DNA of 64,000 nucleotides from Porodaedalea pini (Eukaryota; Basidiomycota; Agaricomycetes; Hymenochaetales; Hymenochaetaceae). The stretch's first letter is position 1, and every line of letters begins with the position of its first letter. The notes beneath the pieces are model-generated. The model worked only from the letters and a program-made list of their open reading frames with translations, did not search any database and was not told the origin of the DNA. Both the position numbers and the translations under genes were made by a program. The stretch covers positions 310,001 to 374,000 of the forward strand of contig NBAY01000038.1 in assembly GCA_002794775.1 (NCBI GenBank). Direction: 5' to 3'. Shown here piece after piece: positions 47,458-59,500 of this stretch.

Positions 47458-50400
47458 GTGAACAAGAATGAAGAGTACGAACAACTGTTCATGAGAGGAA
47501 CTGGAGGACGCCAGCTGGACCTTCTCCTGACCGTCGAGCATGAAATAGCTGGTGAGGCGAGAGAAGTAGATGCGCATGCCCTTGTGGATTCGGGATGCAC
47601 GGGATCCTGCATCGACGTCAGGTTCGTCGAGAGGTACGGGTTGGAAACGAAACGCTACATTCGACCCCTCGCAGTGCTGAACGCCGATGGCACGCACAAT
47701 GAGGCCGGATTGATCGAGGAGTACGTTGACGTCGAACTCATGATCGGCCGTCATCGGGAGAAGATCGTCCTCGCAGTAACGTCCCTAGTGTCATCGAACA
47801 TTTTCCTGGGGTACGACTGGCTTCGACGTCACAATCCGGAGGTCGACTGGAAAACGGGCTCGATCGAATTCACCCGCTGTCCAGAAGAATGTGCGATCGA
47901 GAAGGAGCAGGTGGAGGACCTAGGCGAGGTGAAGAAGGTGGTGGAGCAGATGAGGAGGGTGAGTGAGATGCGAATGGACAAGACGTCCTGGCCCGCATAC
48001 CTCAACGACTACGCCGACGTTTTCAGCGAAAAAGGTTTCGAGAAGCTGCCGGAACACCGACCCTGGGACCATGTCATCGACTTGAAGCCCGACTTCAAAC
48101 CGAGCGACTGTAAGATCTACCCGCTCACGCCGACTGAGCAGCAGTCACTCAAGGACTTCCTTGATGAGAACCTGAAGTCGGGTCGCATTCGACGGTCGAT
48201 ATCGCCCATGGCGTCGCCCTTCTTCTTCATTAAGAAGGCCAACAAATCGCTACGCCCCATCCAGGATTACCGTAAGCTCAATGACGGTACGATCAAGAAC
48301 AAGTATCCCCTCCCTCTCATTGACGAACTCATTGACAAGGTCAAGAAAGCGAAATACATCACTAAGCTTGACCTTCGCTGGGGGTACTACAATATCCGGA
48401 TCCGCGAGGGTGACGAATGGAAAGCAGCATTTCGCACGAACATGGGCCTCTTCGAACCGACGGTCATGTTTTTTGGCCTTTGCAACGCGCCGGCCACGTT
48501 CCAGGCCTTTGTCAACCACATCTTTAAGGACCTAATCTACACGAACTTGATCATCGTATACCTCGACGACATCCTGATCCTCTCGGAAACCATTGAGGAG
48601 CATATCGACACGTCGAGGCGCGTACTCCAGATCCTCCGAGAGAATGGCCTGTACCTGAAGCCGGAGAAGTGCGAGTTTGACGCCAAGGTCGTCAAGTACC
48701 TCGGTCATATCATTGGCAATGGCGAAATCAGGGCTGACCCGGCAAAGACGGAGGCGATTGCGAACTGGCCAGTCCCACGGAACCTCAAGGAGCTGCAACA
48801 GTTCCTCGGCATGGGAAACTGGCTGAGACGGTTTATTAAGGACTACAGCAAGGTGGTCCGACCGTTGACGTCGTTAACGGGCAAGAAGGACTGGGTATGG
48901 GAGACCGAACAGCAGGAAGCGTTCGAGGAGCTGAGACGACGTCTCTGCTCACCTCCAGTCCTAGCCATCGCCAATGACGAGGGCCCTTTCCGCGTAGAAG
49001 CGGACTCGTCGAACTTTGCGCTCGGTGGTGTGTTGTTGCAGAAGCAGGAAGGGAAGTGGAGGGTGATTGCCTACAGGTCAGAGGCACTTGAACCGGCGGA
49101 ACGAAACTACGAGATCTACGACAAGGAGATGCTCGCGATCGTTTCGGCGCTCAAGGAGTGGCGGCAATACCTCCTTGGCGCTCACCACAAAGTTGAAATC
49201 TGGTCCGACCACGCCAACCTCACCTACTTCAGGTCGGCGCAGAAGCTGAGCTATCGTCAAGCTCGCTGGCGAACCAAACTCGAGGAATTCGACTTCCACC
49301 TCGAACACAAGTCGGGGAAGACAATGGGCAAGGCCGACTTGCTGTCACGCAAGGCGGGCTATGATCAGGGCAAGGATGACAATGACGGCGTCGTGTTCAT
49401 CAAGGAGAAATGGCTGAACCGTGGGGTGGTAAGGACGTCGCGTGATGAAATGTTGGAACGAGTGGGTGAGGCGCAGAGAGCGCAAGACGAGTCGGAGAGG
49501 CCGACGAATATGGTGAAGGTTGACGGGTTGTGGCGGATGAAAGGCAAGGTGTACGTGCCGTCGACGATGAAAGAAGCGGTATTGCGGGAGTACCACGACT
49601 CGACCCTGGCAGGACATCCTGGATCGTCGAAGACGGTCGAACTGGTACGTCGAGACTTCTGGTGGGCGTCAATGTTCTCTGATGTCCGAACATACGTCCG
49701 AGGATGCAACCGTTGCCAACGGACGAAAGCCTTAAGAACGTCGAGGTCGAGACCGCTTCATCCTAACGCGATCCCTGAAGGTCCCTGGGAGATCGTCACG
49801 GTCGACCTAATCGGAGAACTCCCGGACTCTAAGGGACACAATGCAATCTGCGTCTTCGTGGACAGATTCTCGAAACAGATGCATGCCATCCCGACGACGA
49901 CGAAACTGTCAGCGGAAGGCATGGCTCAGTTATACCGAGATCACGTCTTCCGCCTCCATGGCCTACCGAAGAAGATCATCCACGACCGAGGCACACAGTT
50001 CGATGCGTCAATGATGAAGGAGCTATACAAACTCCTACACATCGAAGGCAACCCGTCAACGGCATACCACCCACAAACGGACGGTCAGACGGAACGCGTC
50101 AATCAAGAGCTCGAACAGTACCTCCGGCTCTTCGTCGATCATCGGCAATCGGACTGGAAGGACTGGCTCCCCCTCGCAGAGTTCGCCTACAACAACCGCG
50201 AACATTCAGCGACAAGGATGTCACCCTTCTACGCAAACACCGGACGTCACCCTATGAGCTTCGACACCGTACGAACTTCCTCTGCCAACATGTCGGCGGA
50301 AGAATTCGCCAAGCACATCAAGGAGACTCATCGCGTTGCTAAGGACAATCTAGTCAAGGCAGCAGAGGACATGAAGCGCTACCATGACCGGACAGCAGGA

Positions 50401-50952
50401 GCTTCGGTGGAGTACAAGGCTGGAGACAAAGTCTTCCTTGACGGGCGAAACATCAGTACGGACTCGCCGACGAAGAAACTCGCAGACAAATGGTACGGCC
50501 CCTTTGACATCGTCGACAAGGTAGGAGCGAGCGCGTACAAGCTCAAACTCCCGAAGCGATGGAAAAAGGTCCACCCTGTCTTCAACGAAGCCCTGTTGAA
50601 ACCCGCCGTCGAACCGTCCTTTGAAAGCCAGAAGCAACCGCCGCCGCCGCCGCCAGACATCGTCGACAACGAGGAGGAATACGAACTCGAGGAAGTCTTA
50701 GACTCACGTCTGCACCGAGGGAAACTACAGTACCTTGTCAAGTGGGTCGGCTACAATGAACCTACTTGGCAGCCTGAGACGGACTTCGGCGAGAACGCGA
50801 AGGAGGCGATCGCTGAGTTCTACCTCAAACATCCCGGTGCACCTCGGAAACTCGACATCCCTCGTCAACGACTCCGTCCGCTCTTCGTCGACACCGAGCC
50901 TGACGACCGCGATCATGGTTGGTCGGGACGCCCAACCTTGAAAGGGGGGTAA
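47458..50952 (+). CDS. pol: C5 Pol: protease, RT, RNase H, integrase, chromodomain
   Basis: 1164 residues from the first non-ATG start in the track (47458); the real product is a Gag-Pol fusion whose frame is open from the slippery site at 47302. Retropepsin ALVDSGCTGS (Asp44); RT with KLDLRWGYYN and YLDD (368-371); RNase H VEADSS (Asp near 516); integrase zinc finger (HDSTLAGHP near 713, CNRC near 750); catalytic triad Asp783, Asp843, Glu879 (35 residues between the last two); chromodomain at about 1075-1130 (YELEEVLDSR, YLVKWVGY, TWQP). TAA 50950-50952 abuts the LTR, so the last codons double as the purine tract. It copies the RNA and integrates the cDNA. No lesion seen. Confidence 0.96.
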   Translation: MNKNEEYEQLFMRGTGGRQLDLLLTVEHEIAGEAREVDAHALVDSGCTGSCIDVRFVERYGLETKRYIRPLAVLNADGTHNEAGLIEEYVDVELMIGRHREKIVLAVTSLVSSNIFLGYDWLRRHNPEVDWKTGSIEFTRCPEECAIEKEQVEDLGEVKKVVEQMRRVSEMRMDKTSWPAYLNDYADVFSEKGFEKLPEHRPWDHVIDLKPDFKPSDCKIYPLTPTEQQSLKDFLDENLKSGRIRRSISPMASPFFFIKKANKSLRPIQDYRKLNDGTIKNKYPLPLIDELIDKVKKAKYITKLDLRWGYYNIRIREGDEWKAAFRTNMGLFEPTVMFFGLCNAPATFQAFVNHIFKDLIYTNLIIVYLDDILILSETIEEHIDTSRRVLQILRENGLYLKPEKCEFDAKVVKYLGHIIGNGEIRADPAKTEAIANWPVPRNLKELQQFLGMGNWLRRFIKDYSKVVRPLTSLTGKKDWVWETEQQEAFEELRRRLCSPPVLAIANDEGPFRVEADSSNFALGGVLLQKQEGKWRVIAYRSEALEPAERNYEIYDKEMLAIVSALKEWRQYLLGAHHKVEIWSDHANLTYFRSAQKLSYRQARWRTKLEEFDFHLEHKSGKTMGKADLLSRKAGYDQGKDDNDGVVFIKEKWLNRGVVRTSRDEMLERVGEAQRAQDESERPTNMVKVDGLWRMKGKVYVPSTMKEAVLREYHDSTLAGHPGSSKTVELVRRDFWWASMFSDVRTYVRGCNRCQRTKALRTSRSRPLHPNAIPEGPWEIVTVDLIGELPDSKGHNAICVFVDRFSKQMHAIPTTTKLSAEGMAQLYRDHVFRLHGLPKKIIHDRGTQFDASMMKELYKLLHIEGNPSTAYHPQTDGQTERVNQELEQYLRLFVDHRQSDWKDWLPLAEFAYNNREHSATRMSPFYANTGRHPMSFDTVRTSSANMSAEEFAKHIKETHRVAKDNLVKAAEDMKRYHDRTAGASVEYKAGDKVFLDGRNISTDSPTKKLADKWYGPFDIVDKVGASAYKLKLPKRWKKVHPVFNEALLKPAVEPSFESQKQPPPPPPDIVDNEEEYELEEVLDSRLHRGKLQYLVKWVGYNEPTWQPETDFGENAKEAIAEFYLKHPGAPRKLDIPRQRLRPLFVDTEPDDRDHGWSGRPTLKGG

Positions 50953-51365
50953 TGTTAGAACCTGAACTTTCACCTTTTCCTTTATTTTCCCTTTTACCAT
51001 TTCCTTTATTATATTCGTCCTTTTCATTATATTTACCCATCTTACACAATCATTCCCACACTACCTTCATTCGTTCCATTCCCACTCGTTATGTAATGTT
51101 AGGTAATATAGTCTCACGGTCGTCGCTATATAAGGTCTCAGGAATCGCATGAACTCCTCGTTCTGTTTTTCCTCTTACCTCCGCGACGACCTAGGTGAGA
51201 CTCGTCCCCCTTGTATTAGTTTAGACTTGTATTAATCCTCTTACCTCCGCGACGACCTAGCCTGAGTAAGCGTGTCCCGAGTCTACGCTCGAGTATAGCA
51301 CGTCCCAGACGACAGTCAGCCGAGGCCTGCCCAGTCCGAGTCATCTCCCGGGCTCCCGCCTAACA
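50953..51365 (+). repeat. C5 3' LTR
   Basis: 413 bp, one base different from the 5' LTR; followed by TTGAC. Confidence 0.95.
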
Positions 51366-53952
51366 TTGACCTTTGCTGAGGATATTACAACATCCAGATC
51401 TGTGAAGGCAGCAAGTGGAAGGCAGCGTTCTGCATGAACATGGGTCTCTTCAAACCAATGGTAATGTTTTTTGGTCTTTGCAATGCACCAGCGATGTTCC
51501 AGGCATTCGTCAACTACATCTTCAAGGACTTGATATATGTCAACTTGATCATTGTCTATCTCAATGACGTCCTGATCCTCTCAGAAACCATCGAGGAACA
51601 CATCAAGACGTCAAGACACATACTTCAGATCCTTTGAGAGAATGGCCTCTATCTGAAACCAGAGAAATATAAGTTCAATGTCAAGGTCATTAAATACCTT
51701 GGTCACATCATCGGTAATAGCAAACTTAAGGCTGACCCAGCAAAGATGGAAGCAATTGCTAGCTGGCCTGTTTCACACAATCTCAAGGAACTTCAAAAGT
51801 TCCTTGGCATGGGGAACTGGTTATGGTGGTTCATCAAGGACTACAGCAAGGTGGTCCAACTGCTAATGTTGTTAATGGGCAAGAAGAGCTGGGTATGGGA
51901 GACCAAACAGCAGGAAGCGTTCGAGGAGGTGAAGCAACATCTCAGCTCACCTCCAGTCCTGGCAATCGCAAATGATGAGGGCCCTTTCTACATCAAAGTG
52001 GACTTGTCAAACTTTGCGCTTGAGAGAGTGTTGTTGCAGAAGCAGGAAGGGAAGTGGAGGGTGATCACCTACAGGTCAGAGGCACTCTTGCCAGTGGAAC
52101 AAAACTATGAGATCTACAACAAGGAGATGCTCACGATCATCTCAGCACTGAAGGAGTGGTGGCAGTACCTCCTCGGTGCTCGCCACAAATTCAAGATCTA
52201 GTCTGACCATGCCAACCTCACATACTTCAGGTCAGTGCAAGAGCTGAGCTATCGTCAAGCTCGCTGGCAAACAGAACTCAAAGAATTCAACTTCCACCTC
52301 AAGCACAAGTCGGGGAAGACAATAGGCAAGACAGACCTACTGTCATGCAAGGTGGGCTATGATGAAGGCAAGGGTGACAATGACAGTGTTATGTTCATCA
52401 AAGAGAAGCAGTTGAATCATGGAGTAGTGAGAACGTCACATGATGAGGTGTTGGACTGAGTGGGTGAAGTGCAGAAGGTGCAGGATGAGTTGGAGAGGCT
52501 GACGGGACTAACAGAGATTGAAAGGCTGTGGCAGATGAAGGGAAAGGTGTATGTTCCATTGATGATGAGGGAATCGGTGCTATGGGAATATCATGACTCA
52601 GTCCTGGCTGGACATCCAAGAGCATCAAAAACAGTAGAGCTTGTGCATTGCAAATTCTGGTGGACTTTAATGTTCTCAGATGTGAGATTATACGTCTGGG
52701 GCTGTGATCGCTGCCAATGAATGAAGGTGCTGAGAGCATTGAGGTTGAGACCACTCTACCCGAATACAGTTCCTGAAGGTCCTTGGGAAATTGTCACAGT
52801 CAATCTCATCGGAGAACTTCCAGATTTGAAAGGGCACAATGCCATTTGCATCTTCATGGACAGATTCTTGAAACAGATGCATGCAATCTCAACAATAATG
52901 AAGCTATTGGTGGAAGGCATGGCACAACTATACTGGGATCACATCTTTCATCTACATAGTCTGCCAAAGAAGATCATCCATGACCGAGGCATGTAGTTTG
53001 ACGTATTGATGATGAAGGAATTGTACAAACTCTTACACATCAAAGGGAATCTGTTGACAGTGTACCACCCACAGACAGACAGCCAAATGGAACATGTTAA
53101 CCAAGAGCTCAAACAGTACCTTCAGCTCTTCATTAACCATTAGCAATCGGACTGGAAGGACTAGCTCCCCCTGGTGGAGTTTGCATACAACAACCACAAA
53201 GTCTCAGCAATGAAGATATCCCTGTTCTATGTGAATACAGGACATCATCCCATGAGCTTCAACACAGTGTGAACCTCCTCTGCCAACATGTCAGCGGAAG
53301 AATTCACAAAGCACATAAAAGAGACTCATCACATCGCAAAGGACAACCTGGTCAAGGCAGCTGAGAACATGAAGCACTATCATGACAAGACAGCAGGGGC
53401 ATTGATAGAATATAAGGCAGGAGACAAGGTTTTCCTCAATAGGCAAAACATCAGCATGGACTCACCTACAAAGAAGCTCGCTGACAAGTAGTATAGACCC
53501 TTCGAAATCCTCAACAAGGTAGGAGTGAGCGTGTACAAGCTCAAGCTCCCAAAGTGATGGAAAAAGGTCCACCCTGTCTTCAATGAAGCCTTGCAGAAAT
53601 CTGCCATTGAACCGTCCTTTGAAAGCCAGAGGCAGCCACCACCACCACCACCTGACATCGTCAACAATGAGGAGGAATACGAGGTTGAGGAAATCCTAGA
53701 CTCACATCTGCACCAAGGAAAGCTACAATACCTTGTCAAATGGGTCAGATACAATAAACCAACCTGGCAGCCCAAGACAGACTTCAGCGAGAATGCAAAG
53801 GAGGTGATCGCTGAATTCTATTGTAAGCATCTTGGTGCCCCTTGAAGACTCGATATCCCATGTCAACGACTCCATCCAATCTTCGTCAATACTGAGCCGC
53901 ACAACCATGATCATGGTTGGTCAGGATGCCCAACCTTGAGGGGGGGGGGTAA
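51366..53952 (+). pseudogene. C4 pol, 3' part: RT, RNase H, integrase, chromodomain
   Basis: Resumes at the RT aspartate block after C5. VYLNDVLILS replaces YLDD, losing a catalytic Asp. RNase H, integrase core (HDRGM then TAG at 52993-52995) and chromodomain (YEVEEILDSH, near 53680-53740) are all readable but broken by many TAG/TGA codons, for example 51636-51638, 52199-52201, 53488-53490. Confidence 0.88.
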
Positions 53953-54384
53953 TGTTAGGACTTAAACTTTTCTCTTTTCTTTTAATTTTCCCTTTTACTA
54001 TTTCTCTTCTTTTAATTGCTCCTTTTCATTATAATTAACCATCTTTTCAATCATTTCCCACACTCCCTTGCACCTGACCTTCATTCGTTCCATTACATAA
54101 ACTATACAGTATGTAGATAATACGGTCTCATAGGCATCATATTTATAAGGAAGAGGAATTGCATCTGAACACTTGTTCTGCTTTTCCTCTTACCTCTATG
54201 ACAACCTAGGTGAGACCGTGTCCCCTCCTGTATTAGTATACATTGTATTAATCCTCTTACCTCTGCAATGACCTAGTTTGAGTATAGTGTGTCCCAAGTC
54301 CCCGCTCAAGTATAGCACGTCTCAGACAACAGTCAGCCAAGACCTGCCCAGTTTAAGTGCTACCTGAACTCCCGCCTACTAACA
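53953..54384 (+). repeat. C4 3' LTR
   Basis: 432 bp, preceded by a G-run purine tract and TAA, followed by TCATC. Confidence 0.9.
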
Positions 54385-57300
54385 TCATCAGGTTGGGAGG
54401 TCCAGGATTTGGTTCTATCCTTTCCCATGGTGGTGCTATATGGACTTGCATAGCCTTGCTCAGTGGCAGGGAGTCAGGTACCAATTCTTTGGTTGTTCTG
54501 GGTTTGGCCAATTCTGTCTCCTTTCCTTTGACTGTTTCAGTTTCTGGTATTCCTAAGTCCATAGCTGGTTCACATGCCTCTCGTTCTTTTGTCAGTTTTG
54601 TTGTGCGATTAGATGAGGGAGAGTTAGCTTTTCCAATATTTGTCAGCCTTGCCAATCATCTCTGCTGGCCATGAGAATCACTAGCATTGTCAAACCTTCC
54701 TTCCTTCCTTCCCCTACATATTCATCCTGGATTTCCTCAATATGGGCTGCCCCCTCATATAGCTGGGTCGGTGTGTACCTGCTTGGTCCCAATATGGCAG
54801 GATAGTATGTATCAAATACCATTTGGTGTGGTGGTAGATCTCATAGTGCTGTCATATTAACTGGAAGAGTTGTACCAGGAGGGGCTTCATTTGGGTGGTC
54901 TCAGTAGTACAAGTTCATTCAGTCCAGTAGAGAAGAGCCTTGTGGTCCTGGTAGTAGTCGTGTTCCTCCTGGCATTACAACAAATCCTTGCACATTCAAC
55001 ACCAATAGTCACCTGTTCAGTAGCATGTCCCTGATCATACAGTCTCTGAACAGGTGTGCAGTGCTGTGGCACATTGCACACATTCAAGGTCCTGTATTCC
55101 TTGCATGCATGTTTCTGGCTGGAGCTGGGCCTCTCAGTGGTGCCCTGTATTCTTCACGTGGTCATCCATAATTGTCAGGTTGTTGGTAATCCCTTGGTTC
55201 ATTAGAGGCATATGGCCGATCTCAGGTGTACCAATCCTTGTAGTCTCACCTTCAATACTCCTCCTTCCTTTTGCCCCAGAGATCCCTTATTTCAGCTTGT
55301 AAGTCTAATACCATATGTGTGAGTAGGCTTAGTTCTGAGTCTTCTTGTTTGATGGGAGTTGGCATATATGGTCCAGTTGCTGTGGTGATGTGTTGCTGAG
55401 TAAAGTATGGAGGCACTGTGGGTACTCTGAATGTTCCATACTGTGGTACTACATAGCCTTGCTGTGCACTAGGGCCAGTCACTAGGACTCCTCTTGCTAT
55501 AAGCTGGTCAAGTTTGTTGTTTAGTACTGGTATATCCCAAAGGACACCAGCTGGGTGTTGAAAGTCAACCAACTGAAGCTGTTGTTCGAGATGCTGATTG
55601 GTGAGCTGGTTTAGACCTTCTCGATAGAACCGCTTCTGGTCTAGATCTGAAATGACTCCTTCTTGAACCAGATATGAAATAATATGCATAAAGCCCTGAT
55701 GGTATTCTCCCAGGGCAGCCATGCTCATCAAAACTTTGTTGGAGTTCTCAGCAACAAAGTTGATTAGATCCCCATATGTGTATCTTATCATTGCTGCCAG
55801 ATAGAAGCCCAGGGTGGCTGTTTTAAATGATGCAAAATCATTTTGTCATGCCTGTGAGAGAGTCAACCATAGTAACTCCTCATGTACCAGTGCGTAGTAA
55901 TGTGCCCAATTGATTTTCTGTAGATTGGTGATTCCTGCATTCAATCCTAAGATGTTAACCTCTTTGAAGAATCACAGGATCCCTTCTGGTTCTACATCCA
56001 CATTCATTGCTGGTGCTCATTTGTTGTGTCTGTTCAGTATTGTTGCTCCTGGGACTGGAGGGTTTAGTCTGGTGATCAGGAGATTTCTGGACTCGGCCAG
56101 GTCTGGGAGAGGATTTGTTATGTTCGGTATGGGTTGCACTGGTGGTACTGTTATCACAATGCAGACTCTTTTGAGGACTGAATGGTCGACTCAAGGGCAA
56201 ATCTATATTCTTCCCAAGGGAGACTGCGGTGACTTGATAGTTGAGGAAAGACAACCAAATAGGAATGGAGTAATTGAATGTTCAAAATGGTGGCTCTACT
56301 AATCCAAAGGCTTTGCCAAAGTGCTCAAATCCATCAGAATCAAGCTCCCAATGCAGACTCTGTGGCTAGAGTGATTGAAATCTGAAGTTGAGGTAGGTGT
56401 GGAACTGTAACAAGCTTCCCTGAGTGATTCAAACATGCATTTGGTACTTGTCGAGCATTCGAACGCACTCAAAAATGCACTCAAAACCTTCCACACATGT
56501 TACAACATACTCGAGTGCCTTCTTAATAGGTAGCAAACATGTGATGCAGTTGAGATATGCAGGTATGGCCCCCCATTGTGTGTATCTGGTGCTTGAAACC
56601 TTGGAATACCGATTTCGAGTATATGTGATGAGTCGAATGCATTGTTCAAGCAGTCAAGGGAGCTTAGTAGAACTGAGGAGAGATGATCTGAAGGTGCAAA
56701 TGACTTATTGGACTCAAAATGTGTACAGTAGAGCAAACTGGGGTTGTATTCCCTCTGCAGAACAAGTACAAAGTTGTGCACTATTTATGCTATAGGCAAA
56801 ATGAGCTTGGTACTGAAGTCGAGCGTACATATGGAGGTAGAGGAGTGTGTGCAGTGTGTGTTCGAGTCAGAATAGTCATGTGTTAGGGATGGAATGACTC
56901 GAGAACATGATAAATCATGAACCCAAAGGGGAATAATGGTTCAACATCAACAAAAAGACCAATAAATACCAAGAAACTTATCATGTGTGCTTCCAAACAG
57001 CTCCATTTTAACATCTCCAAATGTCCCAAGGGTGTGATGGCTACCAATGCACATCATGGAAGTGATAGATGATGATAAATAATGCTCAAACTGCATGGAG
57101 AATGTGGGGAACAACAGACTCCGGTTGTTCGAGTGTGATACATTGAGTGTTGATGGCCCAAGGACCGTTTCGAGCAACCCATGCTTGGATCCAATGCTTT
57201 CCCTGACCCCAATCACATGATCTGGCTGCATTACAAGTGTTCAAATGAGTGAATATGAAGTGGAAAGAGTGCTCAAGTGCATATATAGCAAGATATGAGA

Positions 57301-58690
57301 TGAATATAAAGAAAATGAAGCATTCGAGTGTGAATAGGAAGTGGTATGAGTGTTCGAATGGGTGTATGAAAGTATTCAAACATATGTCTGAGGTCACTAC
57401 AGGATAATATGAAAGATTCAAAGGTATACTTATGCTCAAATGGGCGAGTGCAACCATTTGAGCACATGAAATGTGAAGCATAAGATAGAAAGTGATGAAA
57501 TGAAGTGCTTGACTGTTTTTATGAGGTTTGTGTCTGTATATTATAATAAATAAAGTGGGTGGTATGCTGGGATGGCTGACGCCTAAGCACAAATCGAGCA
57601 CTACACCATTGGTGGAGCTTGTGAAGGTCCTTGGCTCGATCCTTGTATAGTAGAATTGGCCATGACTGCTCTAATTATTAGTAGCGCCATGATATGGAGA
57701 GTTGGTGGAGCTGGTATAGGTACTTGTGGGGGTGGAGTTGGTGTCCTTCTTAGTTGTTCCAGAGTTGAAGGGCAAGTTTCTAGGTATGGGTCCACAATTC
57801 TTGATATTGCAACAGGTATCGATCCTTTCAGAGTTGGTAGTGATGCTGGCAGGAATAGTTCTTCCTCTAATGTCTCAGACTGAGTTTGTGGTGATCCTGG
57901 GGTCGATTGTTCTTCTTGGTTGGGGGTAGGATTCTTAGGTTTGAAGTCCCATTCTGTTGGTCCTTCTATTGGTCCTCCTGTTTGGATTGGAGGTTCATTG
58001 AGTCACCTTCTGATGGCTGGCCTGCTCCAATTAAGTGGTGACCTGGGTCTTTGGGGTGACAATGATCCTAATGACTGGTTTTAATACAGTGTTGCTAATT
58101 CTCATGGTCCTGGTGATACTAATCTCCTGACTACTTCTTCAGATCTGGAGCAACTTTGTTCCCTTGTTGGACTCCTGTATCCTTCAGGGCCTGGGTTCCC
58201 TTCCTCACTTTTGGGTGTTTCTCTGGGTTGTTGTGTCTATTGATTGAGTGGTGTACTGGCAATGCTGAGGTGAGACCTGTTGCTAGTTATGAAACTTCCT
58301 GGGATACAAAGTGATATTGGAGTATCAATGAGATCAGGTAGGATCCTTCTAGGTTCAACCAGTTGTTCTCATTCTTGTGTGGGTTCTGGTTTGGCTACTG
58401 AGGGTGGCTGTTGTTGTTCAGTGTCCTGAGGTGTGTTTCCTGGTTTGGTAGTTCCAGATCAGTGAAACGGTAATGATAATGCTTCTTTGGGAGCATGTAA
58501 GATTTGAGGGGTGGCTGTGGCCATTAGGCATCCTCTTGGTCTTCCTCAGCCTCATCCTCTGGGTGGCAGTGGTGAGTTGCTTGGTTCTTTCTAGACCTTT
58601 GCTTGTATGCATGTAGAGTGCTGAGGAGCTTCAGATGTCAACCTGATACTTAGGCAAGGCATCTTGTCCCCCTTGTAGTAGGCTCCAATG
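54385..58690 (-). pseudogene. GypB gag region
   Basis: Minus strand between the GypB 5' LTR and the C4 insertion. A helical, Gln-rich gag-like ORF lies at 55252-55791 (FMHIISYLVQEGVISDLDQK), and a Pro-rich segment at 54353-54655 runs into the C4 site (WERIEPNPGPPNLM), which joins to VQRPQFKYNTP on the other side. A second Pro-rich piece is at 57601-57795. Between 56.3 and 57.6 kb no gag similarity is seen; that stretch holds many TCGAGTG/TTCGAATG-like words. Broken by many stops. Confidence 0.6.
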
Positions 58691-59500
58691 TGTAGAAGTA
58701 CAGACTCTTCTAATCCAAAGGGTGATCCAGGCTAGCACTTGTATTCAACACAAGGGGGACTGCAGTGACTTGGTATACTGAGAGAGACAACCTAAGTAGA
58801 GCAAAGTTCAAGATATGAAGACTCGGCAATATAGATATGTGTGGGATTCCAGTTGGGCCAAGACTCAGTTGAGTAAGGGTCAGCACTTTAGATAGCGGAG
58901 TGGTCAGGTGTCAGAGTTCTAAGAGTTGATGGTAGAGTTAGCATGTATTGTTTCAGAGTAAGAGTTAGTCAAATAGTGTGTAGAACTGCATATAGTAGAT
59001 TGCTGTTGTCTAGAGGTGGAGAGGGAACTTGTCTGTCTCTACTCTCTCCTCTCTGTCTGCCTACAAACTACTGCAAATTTATACTAAACTGAAGCAGAGA
59101 AAGTGGTGCAAGACTCAGCCAAGTTTGTGTGAACAGATGTGAAGGTGAGTCAACAATCAGCCTGCACACATCATGCAGCTGATTGTTACAGAGTGATGTT
59201 GTAGTGCCCAACCTGCCCTCTCATCTCCTACCACTGCACAACCATATCCCATACCCTTGTCCTACTCACCTAATTCTTTCTACCTGTGCCCACGAGAGTT
59301 GGTCATCCATGTGCTGATTGAGTTTATATGGTATCTGTCCATCCAGTCATGTCTATACCAAGAATTATAATAAAGAGTCAGCCACTGATTATGAAAGTAT
59401 CAATAGTAATGTTTGGCGGCTGGTAATGGGTGTTACAGGAGTAGTGTAAGTGAAGGGAGAAAGACTCGGCCAACGCATAGGTGATGGTTAATTGCTATAC
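58691..59500 (-). repeat. GypB 5' LTR
   Basis: 810 bp, matching 11146-11644 plus 24128-24452. Plus-strand ends TGTAGAAG...TTGCTATA; the last CA has become TA. The TATAAAT-like motif (near 59082 on the minus strand) is kept. Confidence 0.85.

Larger units (their letters stand above)
45124..51365 (+). mobile_element. GypC copy C5: intact, apparently recent chromovirus
   Basis: 6242 bp. LTRs of 413 bp (45124-45536, 50953-51365) differ at one position only (CG in the 5', CA in the 3', near 51342). Target duplication TTGAC (45119-45123, 51366-51370). gag and pol are free of stops and frameshifts, and CpG is abundant, unlike in C4 around it. It has every part needed for autonomous retrotransposition that can be judged from sequence. 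C5 is in the same orientation as its host C4. Confidence 0.97.
41918..54384 (+). mobile_element. GypC copy C4 (plus strand), inserted in GypB, hosting C5
   Basis: 5' LTR 41918-42346, 3' LTR 53953-54384, target duplication TCATC (41913-41917, 54385-54389). The 3' LTR ends CCTACTAACA where the 5' LTR ends CCTAACA, a 3-bp duplication. C4 is heavily CpG-depleted and full of stops, the most decayed GypC copy. C5 sits in its RT. Confidence 0.93.
11146..59500 (-). mobile_element. GypB: old, large Ty3/gypsy retrotransposon hosting all nested insertions
   Basis: Two ~0.8-kb repeats (11146-11644 continued at 24128-24452; and 58691-59500) bound a minus-strand gag-protease-RT-RNase H-integrase order. 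ACCTG precedes the left end (11141-11145) and CCTG follows the right end, a 5-bp target duplication with one base missing. Removing C1, C3 and C4 with one copy of each target duplication restores GypB's LTR and coding frames. The net internal part is about 14.6 kb, far longer than usual, because about 6 kb of extra sequence lies between the integrase end (about 30545) and the 3' LTR. The element is CpG-poor and full of stops, the oldest retroelement here. Confidence 0.8.
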
